Below are positions 5,692 to 11,184 of a DNA stretch of 11,184 nt, piece by piece. A program made the position numbers and the translations under genes. How positions within the stretch are numbered: position 1 is the stretch's first letter; each line of letters starts with the position of its first letter. This stretch comes from an uncultured Actinomyces sp. (GTDB lineage: Bacteria; Actinomycetota; Actinomycetes; Actinomycetales; Actinomycetaceae): contig CABKMZ010000064.1 in assembly GCA_902373545.1 (NCBI GenBank), forward strand, positions 1 through 11,184, written 5' to 3'. The notes under the pieces are model-generated. The model saw nothing but the letters and a program-made list of their open reading frames with translations, was not told the origin of the DNA and did not search any database.

Positions 5692-6926
5692 TCACCCTGG
5701 CAACCCGCACCTTTACACCGGAACCAACCGCCGCCGCGCTGCGCCTCGGCGCCCTCGCCCGCGCGCTCGCCGCGGGTGGAAACCGCGTGCGCGTCCTCAC
5801 CTCGCGGCTTGCTCCCAGCGTCGCCCGCGATGCCGCCTCATCCGCAGACGACCCCCACGGCCCCACCCCACTCGAACGCGAAGGAGGTACCCAGGGCCAG
5901 GGGGCACCCGCGGAAACGGGGAACGGCGAAGGCGGCCACGGCCTCGTCGAGGTGCGGCGCGCGCCCGTGCTACGCGACAAGACGGGAGCAGTGCGCGGAT
6001 ACGTGTCCTACCTGTCCTTCGACCTGCCGCTCATCGCGCGCCTGCTGACCGGTGCCCGCCCCGACGTGGTCGTCAGCGAGCCGCCGCCCACGACCGGCGC
6101 GGCCGTGCGACTCGCGTGCGCCCTGCGGCGCCTGCCCTACGTCTACTACTGCGCGGATATCGTCTCCGACGCCGCCGCGCTCGCGGGCGTGCCGCACCCG
6201 ATTGTGCGCGCGGTGGCTGCCCTGGAGTCCTTCGCGCTGCGCGGCGCCCGCAGCGTCATCGCCGTGTCCGACGGGGTCGCCCGGCGTGCGCGCGACCTCG
6301 GGGCGAAGCGCGTGGTCGTCGTCCCCAACGGCGTGCGCGTGCCCGAGGCCGTGGCGGGTGGCGTGCCCGAGGGCTTCCCCTCCTGCACCGGACCCGTCTT
6401 TGTCTACGCCGGCACTGTCGCGCACTGGCTGGCCCCCGAGGTGTTCGTCGACGCCTTCGAGCGGGCCCGCGCCAGCCTTGGGGATGCGAGCCTTGTCTTT
6501 GTTGGGCAGGGGAGCGGCTGGGAAGAACTGGCCGCACGCGCCCGCGGCGTCCACGGGGTGTGCCTGCGGTCCGCCGTCAGCGCCGACGAAGCCGACCGGT
6601 GGATGGCGCGCGCCACCGCCACGCTCGCGTCGCTGCGCCCCGGCGGATACGACTACGCCTACCCGACGAAGATCCTCGCCTCCCTGGCTCAGGGCACGCC
6701 CGTCATCTACGCCGGGCCCGGGCAGGCCGCCTCCGACGTGCGCGATGCCGGGCTGGGGGTCGCATGCTCCCTTGACGCTTCCCAGGTCGCCGAGGCCATG
6801 GTTGCCTTCGCCTCCGACGCCGTTACGTGGGCGGGAGCCGAGGGCGTGCGCGCCTGGGTGCGCGCGCACCGTTCCGTCGACGCGTCCTCGCGGGCGGCGG
6901 CTGCGGTGGTGTGCTCGGCCCTCTAG
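5685..6926 (+). CDS. WbuB-like GT-B glycosyltransferase
   Basis: A 413-residue glycosyltransferase read from ATG 5685, which overlaps the dehydrogenase stop by seven bases and has a G-rich SD (GGGGGCGG) upstream, so the two are co-translated. An earlier in-frame ATG at 5637 adds 16 residues inside the upstream gene and is less likely. The N-terminal domain has an unusual Gly/Glu/Pro-rich insertion (about 52-86), then SEPPPTTGAA (131-140), the family-like YVYYCADIVSDAAAL (152-166) and SVIAVSDGVARRARDLGAK (190-208). The donor domain runs from FVYAGTVAHWLAPEVFVDAF (239-258) through LVFVGQGSGWEEL (270-282) to YAYPTKILASLAQGTPVIYA (324-343). The usual Glu after PxK is Ala-Ser here, so the EX7E pair is not canonical. 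It probably adds a sugar related to the dehydrogenase product. Specificity unknown. Confidence 0.83.
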   Translation: MLVTLATRTFTPEPTAAALRLGALARALAAGGNRVRVLTSRLAPSVARDAASSADDPHGPTPLEREGGTQGQGAPAETGNGEGGHGLVEVRRAPVLRDKTGAVRGYVSYLSFDLPLIARLLTGARPDVVVSEPPPTTGAAVRLACALRRLPYVYYCADIVSDAAALAGVPHPIVRAVAALESFALRGARSVIAVSDGVARRARDLGAKRVVVVPNGVRVPEAVAGGVPEGFPSCTGPVFVYAGTVAHWLAPEVFVDAFERARASLGDASLVFVGQGSGWEELAARARGVHGVCLRSAVSADEADRWMARATATLASLRPGGYDYAYPTKILASLAQGTPVIYAGPGQAASDVRDAGLGVACSLDASQVAEAMVAFASDAVTWAGAEGVRAWVRAHRSVDASSRAAAAVVCSAL

Positions 6927-7130
6927 CGTCCGAGGCTGCTTCTGTCCCGTCGCGCGTTGCTTCGATGACGAGGTCCGCGTGGCAGCTCCGAGCTGTCGTG
7001 TTTTCAGCCGTCCCCCTTCCAGCTGCCCCCTTTCTGGGTGGGGAAGCGGGACTGGCCCAGGCCTCGTCCGTGAAGGCCTCCTGGGTGAAGGCGCAGAAGA
7101 TTCGTGGCGCTGTCTCAGAACTCGCAAAAC
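6927..7130. other. Gene-free interval after the glycan operon
   Basis: About 200 bp of GC-rich DNA. Open frames here are extensions or shadows without an SD or recognisable motif. It contains a C-run and G-run pair (CCCCC at 7026-7030, GGGG at 7039-7042) and the hairpin at 7056-7085. Nothing else is supported. Confidence 0.4.
7056..7085 (+). terminator. Weak terminator-like hairpin after the glycosyltransferase operon
   Basis: CCCAGG (7056-7061) pairs with CCTGGG (7080-7085), and the inner sequences CCT and AGG can extend the stem with a bulge. It is about 130 bases past the stop of the operon and has no T-run, so it would be at best a weak or factor-assisted stop. Confidence 0.25.
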
Positions 7131-7175
7131 TGTGATGCTAGTTTGTGTCAGTCCATTCGTGTATCCATTCTCATA

Positions 7176-7204
7176 TTTACAGTTACAACATAAGTAACTA
7201 CAAT
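7176..7204 (+). promoter_or_regulatory. Sigma-70-like promoter of the autolysin gene
   Basis: TTTACA (7176-7181), a 17-bp spacer and TACAAT (7199-7204) form the best promoter in the window. It lies in an AT-rich island (about 7130-7230) that contrasts with the GC-rich surroundings. The expected start is near 7211, giving a leader of under 30 bases with the SD GAAGG. A direct repeat CCATTC (7153-7158 and 7165-7170, 12 bp apart) lies just upstream of the -35 box and could be an activator site. Confidence 0.65.
7181..7199. promoter_or_regulatory. Operator-like dyad in the autolysin promoter spacer
   Basis: AGTTAC and GTAACT are perfect 6-bp half-sites around a 7-base centre. They fill the spacer between the -35 and -10 boxes, the position expected for a repressor site. 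The regulator is not in the window. Confidence 0.4.
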
Positions 7205-7213
7205 CTCGATTGT
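7200..7213. promoter_or_regulatory. Second dyad over the -10 box and transcript start
   Basis: ACAATC and GATTGT are perfect 6-bp half-sites separated by TC, overlapping the -10 box and the predicted transcript start. It adjoins the dyad at 7181-7199. It could be a second operator, or a small hairpin at the 5' end of the RNA if transcription starts upstream. Confidence 0.35.
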
Positions 7214-7238
7214 CACATTAGCAACTTGAAGGATGACT

Positions 7239-9311
7239 ATGCGATCTCCGTGGAGGAAACTCGCGGCCGGGCTCACCCTGGCGCTCGGCGCTGCCGTCGC
7301 GGCCCTGGTGCCGCCTGCGCACGCGGCCAACGGCATCATCATCGCCATCGACCCCGGGCATGGGGGATCCGACCCTGGCGCGGTCGCCAACGGCCTCAGA
7401 GAAAAGGACCTGACCCTCGCGGTCTCCCTGGCTCTCAAAGAAGAACTCGAATCCTACGACGGCGTCACCGTCGTCATGACCCGCACAACGGACGTGCGCC
7501 CGTCCGAAAACCTCGGCGTGGACCTGTCGAGCCGCGTCGAGATGGCCGCAGCTGCTGACGCTGACGCGCTCGTGTCGATTCACTTCAACTCCGCCTCGCC
7601 CATCGCGCGCGGCGCGGAGGTCTGGTACGGCAACTCCTCGTCCTACAACTATTGGACCCACACGAAGGGTCGTCAGCTCTCCAGTAACATCCAGGACGAG
7701 CTGACCTCGCTGGGGCTGGCCGACCGCGGCATCAAGACCCGCGACAACCCCTACTACGACTACCCGGATGGCTCCACGGGCGACTACTACGCGATCATCC
7801 GCCAGGCCCGTGAGGAAAACATGCCCGGCATCATCGTCGAGCACGCCTTCGTGACGTCCCCCTCGGATGCCGAGATGCTGCGCGACCCCGAGTTCGTGCG
7901 CTCCCTGGGTGTCGCCGACGCGACCGGTATTGCCGAGACCTACGGCCTGAGTAAGGGCACGTGGGAGAAATCGGGCGACTCCTGGCGCTTCATGCGCGGC
8001 GGCAAGGCTGCCACCGGCTGGTTCTCGGCTGGTGGGCGCTGGTACTGGGCGGGCTCCGACGGGCGCACCATCCGCGGATGGTCGACCATCAACGGTCGCC
8101 GCTACTTCTTCGATGACACCACCGCAATGGTGACGGGCTGGAAGCAGGAGAACGGCAAGTGGTTCTACCTGCGTTCCCAGGGTGACATGGCCACCGGCTG
8201 GGTGAAGGACGGGCGCTCCTGGTACTACCTGGACGGCCAAGGTGCGATGGCCACGGGCTGGCTGTCCTACAAGGGCAGTTGGTACTGGCTGGGTAAGTCC
8301 GGCGCAATGGCTATCGGGTGGACGGAAGTCGGCAACGACTTGTACCTCTTCGATGACGACGGTCGTATGCTCACCGGCTGGCAGCTGACCGAGGATGACA
8401 ACGAATGGTACTTCATGCGCGGGAATGGTGTCATGGCCACGGGCTGGCTCCTTGACGGTGGCAAGTGGTACTACCTGGATGGCGAAGGCATCATGAAGAC
8501 CGGCTGGATCAAGGTCGGCGGCGACTGGTTCCACATGAACGGCTCCGGCGTCATGAGCACTGGCTGGCTCGCCTCGGGCGGCTCCTGGTACTGGCTGGAT
8601 CCCACCACCGGCGCGATGGCGACCGGTACGAAGACAATTGAAGGCCGCGAGTCCTCCTTCGCCTCCTCGGGTGCGTGGCTGGGCTACACGGACGGCAGCG
8701 GCGCTCCCGGAGCGGACGGCGCCTCCCGCTCCGGCTCTCGCGACGCGGTGACGAACGCGGAGGGCCAGCGCCTCATCATGACCGCGCCCATGGCCTCGCG
8801 CTCGCAGGTTATCGACGACATGGTCGACGCCTGGAACGACGCGGGCCGCCCCTACCCGTCGGAGCTGGCGGATGGTGGTGCGCCGTCGATCCGCGACTTC
8901 GCGGGCATCATCTACGACGAGGCCGTGGCTGAGGGCGTGTCCCCCGAGCTGGTGTTCGTCCAGTCCATGAAGGAGACCGGCTGGCTCCAGTATGGCGGCG
9001 ACGTCGAGGTTGACCAGTTCAACTTCGCGGGTATCGGCGCTGTCGGCGGCGGCGCGGCGGGGGCTGAGTTCCCCGACGTGCGCACGGGCATTCGTGCCCA
9101 GGTCCAGCACCTGCGCGCCTACGCGGACCCGTCCGCGTCCGCCGATTCGCTGGCCTACCCGGTCGTGGATCCGCGCTTCTCTTACGTGCGTAAGGGCGCG
9201 GCCCCCGTCGTCGAGTACCTGGGCATCCAGGAGAACCCGAACCGCACCGGCTGGGCTGCCGCCCGCGGGTACGGCTACGACCTGGTGTCGATGCTGAACG
9301 CCTACTTCTAA
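7239..9311 (+). CDS. Secreted bifunctional autolysin: N-acetylmuramoyl-L-alanine amidase, cell-wall-binding repeats, glucosaminidase
   Basis: A 690-residue secreted peptidoglycan hydrolase. ATG 7239 is preferred over 7233 because the SD GAAGG is six bases away. Residues 1-29 form a signal peptide (basic WRK, hydrophobic core, AHA cleavage site). Residues about 32-238 are a zinc-dependent Amidase_3 domain, which cuts the bond between N-acetylmuramic acid and L-Ala: His41 in DPGHGG, Glu55 in GLREKDL, His115 in SIHFNS, and catalytic Glu201 in IVEHAF. Residues about 243-470 hold ten or eleven 20-residue cell-wall-binding repeats of the form TGW...WYYL...G.M. Residues about 512-690 are a glucosaminidase-type domain, with Glu579 in MKETGWLQYGGD as the likely catalytic acid, followed by DQFNFAGIGA and FPDVRTGIRAQVQHL. 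It stands alone between its own promoter and a hairpin. The ligand of the repeats is not known. Expected roles are cell separation, turnover or lysis. Confidence 0.9.
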   Translation: MRSPWRKLAAGLTLALGAAVAALVPPAHAANGIIIAIDPGHGGSDPGAVANGLREKDLTLAVSLALKEELESYDGVTVVMTRTTDVRPSENLGVDLSSRVEMAAAADADALVSIHFNSASPIARGAEVWYGNSSSYNYWTHTKGRQLSSNIQDELTSLGLADRGIKTRDNPYYDYPDGSTGDYYAIIRQAREENMPGIIVEHAFVTSPSDAEMLRDPEFVRSLGVADATGIAETYGLSKGTWEKSGDSWRFMRGGKAATGWFSAGGRWYWAGSDGRTIRGWSTINGRRYFFDDTTAMVTGWKQENGKWFYLRSQGDMATGWVKDGRSWYYLDGQGAMATGWLSYKGSWYWLGKSGAMAIGWTEVGNDLYLFDDDGRMLTGWQLTEDDNEWYFMRGNGVMATGWLLDGGKWYYLDGEGIMKTGWIKVGGDWFHMNGSGVMSTGWLASGGSWYWLDPTTGAMATGTKTIEGRESSFASSGAWLGYTDGSGAPGADGASRSGSRDAVTNAEGQRLIMTAPMASRSQVIDDMVDAWNDAGRPYPSELADGGAPSIRDFAGIIYDEAVAEGVSPELVFVQSMKETGWLQYGGDVEVDQFNFAGIGAVGGGAAGAEFPDVRTGIRAQVQHLRAYADPSASADSLAYPVVDPRFSYVRKGAAPVVEYLGIQENPNRTGWAAARGYGYDLVSMLNAYF

Positions 9312-9331
9312 GCGGCGTTTCTTCCCTTGAC

Positions 9332-9377
9332 GAGGCCGGGGTCCGTCGCGCAGTTGAGCGCGGCTGGCCCCGGTCTC
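9332..9377 (+). terminator. Long hairpin terminator after the autolysin gene
   Basis: Twenty base pairs, counting G-T, form with one C-T mismatch between 9332-9351 and 9358-9377 around the loop AGTTGA. It starts 20 bases past the stop. The following sequence is TGTGTGTG, not a clean T-run, so termination may be imperfect, as is common in high-GC actinobacteria. It separates the autolysin from the CRISPR leader. Confidence 0.55.
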
Positions 9378-9659
9378 TGTGTGTGGGATCGGGCGTGTAG
9401 GCGGCATGCGGGCTGGGCGCGGTTAGTCGGCTGCTTGGCATGTGGGGTGGTGCATGCATGGAGTGGCGCGACACGCGGGCGTGAGCGTGAGTTTCCGGGG
9501 CGGGACGAGTGTTGTTGGCCGTCGGTGGCGATGCGCGGTATTGCAACGAAAAGGCTGCTAATCTGACAGTGTGTTTGCGGGTCGGATTCGTGCTTTTTCG
9601 GTCCCCGGCGATCCGAGGTGTCATTTCCCCTGGTCACAGCAGGTGCGACACGCTGGGCA
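9378..9659 (+). promoter_or_regulatory. Candidate CRISPR leader region
   Basis: This 282-bp gene-free stretch lies on the side from which the repeats should be transcribed. It becomes less GC-rich towards the array (about 9535-9610), with a -10-like TAATCT (9559-9564) and a TTGCAA (9541-9546) that is too close (12 bp) to be a standard -35 partner. A GTGTC/GACAC pair (9618-9622, 9646-9650) sits just ahead of repeat 1. The leader role is inferred from array direction; no leader motif is recognised. Confidence 0.35.
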
Positions 9660-10874
9660 GTCAGAAAGCACGGAGCACCATAAGGTGCATTAAGACTCAG
9701 CGCCAAGCGCGTAATTATTCTTCATGATGCGGCAAGTCAGAAAGAACGGAGCGCTATAAGGTGCATTAAGACATGTCGTCTCCCCGGAGGTATCGGAAGA
9801 ACACCTGTCCGTCAGAAAGCACGGAGCGTCATAAGGTGCATTAAGACAGGCCGCAGGTGGTGTGGAGTGTGCCGTTGATTGGGTCAGAAAGCATGGAGCG
9901 CCATAAGGTGCATTAAGACCGCTGAGTGTTGTTGGTTCCAGTGCTGCCCTTGCTGAGTCAGAAAGCACGGAGCACCATAAGGTGCATTAAGACATGACCA
10001 AACAGTCATCCCTATCCTCAACCTTAATCTTGTCAGAAAGCACGGAGCACCATAAGGTGCATTAAGACGGCTCGCTTGACCTACATCATGGGGTCAAGCA
10101 AGGATCGTCAGAAAGCGCGGAGCACCATAAGGTGCATTAAGACGTATTTACGTTCAGCACTGGTCCTCCAAGTTTAGAATAGTCAGAAAGCACGGAGCGC
10201 CATAAGGTGCATTAAGACGTGGACGACTCGGACATGTAGGTGCGGACAACGCCGTGGCCGTCAGAAAGCACCGAGCGCCAAAAGGTGCATTAAGACTCAG
10301 ACTCCCCATCGATGGCTGCGGCAATGAGGTAGTTCGTCAGAAAGCACGGAGCGCCATAAGGTGCATTAAGACGTGAGGAAGTAGTCATCGCCGTTGTACG
10401 ACAGCCAGCCAGTCAGAAAGCACGGAGCGCCATAAGGTGCATTAAGACCCGCGACCGGACTGCGCTCCCACCGCCCCGCCTCGGGCGGTCAGAAAGCACC
10501 GAGCGCCATAAGGTGCATTAAGACGGGCTCGGGCCCACCAGGAGCCCTTGACATTCTCGTCAGAAAGCACCGAGCGCCATAAGGCGCATTAAGACCACGC
10601 AGTCATGAACCCGCGCGACAAGTCCTTACCGTCAGAAAGCATGGAGCGCCATAAGGTGCATTATGACACAATGAACAGCGAGCAATTGAGCTTGTTTACG
10701 AGGCGGAGCAGGTCAGAAAGCGCGGAGCGCCATAAGGTGCATTAACACCTTTTGAGTGAGATTAAAGTATCTCCTGGAGTTGTCAGAAAGCACGGAGCAG
10801 CATAAGGTGCATTAAGACACCAAATCAAGCACTGCTTCTGCGCGGGGCAAGCCATGCACTCTGTCAGAAAGCAC
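9660..10874 (+). CRISPR. CRISPR array, 16 complete repeats, 16 spacers and a truncated 17th repeat
   Basis: Repeats of 37 bp start at 9660, 9736, 9811, 9883, 9957, 10032, 10107, 10182, 10260, 10336, 10412, 10488, 10559, 10631, 10712 and 10782. They begin GTCAGAAAGC, contain a stem GC(A/G)CC-ATAA-GGTGC at repeat positions 16-29, and end in ATTAAGAC. The 16 spacers are all different and 33-44 bp long (39, 38, 35, 37, 38, 38, 38, 41, 39, 39, 39, 34, 35, 44, 33, 44). Stem wobble pairs, the 8-base 3' tail and decayed repeats at the right end all fit + strand transcription from a leader on the left. A stem followed by an 8-base tag resembles Cas6-processed type I or III repeats, but subtype cannot be fixed because no cas gene is in the window. 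Confidence 0.95.
10863..10874 (+). repeat. Seventeenth CRISPR repeat, cut by an IS3 element
   Basis: The first 12 bases of the repeat (GTCAGAAAGCAC) follow spacer 16 in normal register. At 10875 the sequence changes to TGGGGTTGTGCGC, the start of the IS element. The remaining 25 repeat bases are expected on the far side of the insertion, preceded by a 3-4 bp duplication such as CAC. Confidence 0.8.
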
Positions 10875-11184
10875 TGGGGTTGTGCGCAAGTTGTTGACGG
10901 TTTGTTTATGCGGCTTTTGTCCAGGCCGCTTGGTGTAGTTCGTATTCGATGGGGGATTTGCCGCCCAGGCTGGTGTGGATGCGGCGGCGGTTGTAGAAGT
11001 CTTCGATCCAGGTGGCGACCCCGGTGTAGACCTGGTCGCGGGTGGTGAAGGCGCGCCGGTAGTAGTACTCGGTTTTGAGGGTGGCCCAAAAGGATTCGGC
11101 CATGGCGTTATCCCAGCACACTCCGGCCTGCCCCATCGACACTCTTCCTTTCACGGCGCGCATGTAGGCGGCCAGTTTCTGGGA
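10875..11184 (-). mobile_element. IS3-family insertion sequence, right end (partial)
   Basis: The element starts with TGGGGTTGTGCGCAAG at 10875, matching the 5'-TG terminus usual in the IS3 family, and the transposase stop codon lies 31 bases inside, a normal distance for an IS3 right end. The element runs off the right edge, so its other end, inverted repeat and target duplication cannot be seen. Its transposase is read towards the CRISPR array. Confidence 0.8.
10906..11184 (-). CDS. IS3-family transposase OrfB, C-terminal part (partial)
   Basis: The last 92 residues of a DDE/rve integrase-type transposase; the 5' end lies outside the window and the frame is open to the edge. The motif VCWDNAMAESFWATLKTE carries the third catalytic acid (Glu of AES) of the DDE triad. 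It is followed by EDFYNRRRIHTSLGGKSPIEY, the conserved C-terminal signature of IS3 OrfB, in which YNRRR is diagnostic. The first two catalytic Asp residues would be upstream, beyond the edge. The internal Met at 11163 is not the true start. The visible part has no frameshift or stop, so the element may be intact. In IS3 elements OrfB is normally made as an OrfAB fusion by programmed frameshifting. Confidence 0.9.
   Translation of the reverse strand, partial: SQKLAAYMRAVKGRVSMGQAGVCWDNAMAESFWATLKTEYYYRRAFTTRDQVYTGVATWIEDFYNRRRIHTSLGGKSPIEYELHQAAWTKAA

Noticed and set aside
6827..7135. A 102-residue plus-strand frame spanning the end of the third glycosyltransferase
   Set aside because: No SD, largely overlaps the real gene in another frame, and no motif in the free part.
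9541..9564. TTGCAA and TAATCT as the CRISPR leader promoter
   Set aside because: The 12-bp spacing is too short for a standard sigma-70 promoter; kept only as a weak note in the leader entry.
9697..10862. The idea that all spacers are antisense to mRNA, which would prove RNA-targeting type III
   Set aside because: Spacer 10 fits, but the reverse complement of spacer 6 has stops in all frames, and spacer 14 reads best as sense on the + strand (NEQRAIELVYEAEQ), so strand bias is not consistent.
9690..11089. Minus-strand open frames across the array with repeated LNAPYGAPCFLT peptides
   Set aside because: They are translations of the CRISPR repeat in the reverse strand; spacers break the pattern and there is no SD or domain.
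1..11184. tRNA, rRNA or riboswitch genes
   Set aside because: No cloverleaf, rRNA-like conserved segment or recognisable riboswitch core was seen on either strand by eye; a covariance-model search would be the decisive test.

Overview
The window is GC-rich DNA with strong G/C third-position bias. It carries actinobacterial-style genes, and several start codons have a -10-like hexamer six bases upstream and no Shine-Dalgarno (SD) sequence, as in leaderless mRNAs. I infer an Actinomycetales host, probably Actinomyces/Schaalia-like. That rests on base composition and gene style, not on a database match.

Left part (1-6926): a surface-glycan locus. From left to right it holds the first 12 codons of a leftward gene with its promoter and a palindromic operator, a leftward GT4 glycosyltransferase (284-1435), a rightward Wzx-type flippase (1535-2818), a leftward GT-B glycosyltransferase (3195-4313), and a rightward two-gene operon of a UDP-HexNAc dehydrogenase (4387-5691) overlapping a third glycosyltransferase (5685-6926). 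Together they could make a nucleotide-activated uronic acid, assemble a lipid-linked repeat unit and flip it across the membrane. No polymerase, initiating phosphosugar transferase or epimerase is visible here. The flippase and second glycosyltransferase genes converge, and their stop codons abut two copies of an unusual 126-127 bp inverted-repeat element.

Middle part (6927-9658): an AT-rich promoter with two dyads drives a secreted two-enzyme autolysin (7239-9311). It has a signal peptide, an Amidase_3 domain, about ten or eleven cell-wall-binding repeats and a C-terminal glucosaminidase domain. A long hairpin follows the stop codon.

Right part (9660-11184): a CRISPR array with 16 complete 37-bp repeats and 16 spacers of 33-44 bp. 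No cas gene is in the window. A short stem in the repeat is preserved by G-U wobble and compensatory changes only if the + strand is transcribed, so the leader should be on the left. The 17th repeat is cut after 12 bases by the end of an IS3-family element whose transposase runs off the window, so more array (and possibly cas genes) may lie beyond it. Spacer 10, read in reverse complement, encodes a peptide typical of cell-wall-binding repeats and matches the neighbouring autolysin gene at 19 of 21 bases. It was probably taken from a phage lysin with the same repeat family.
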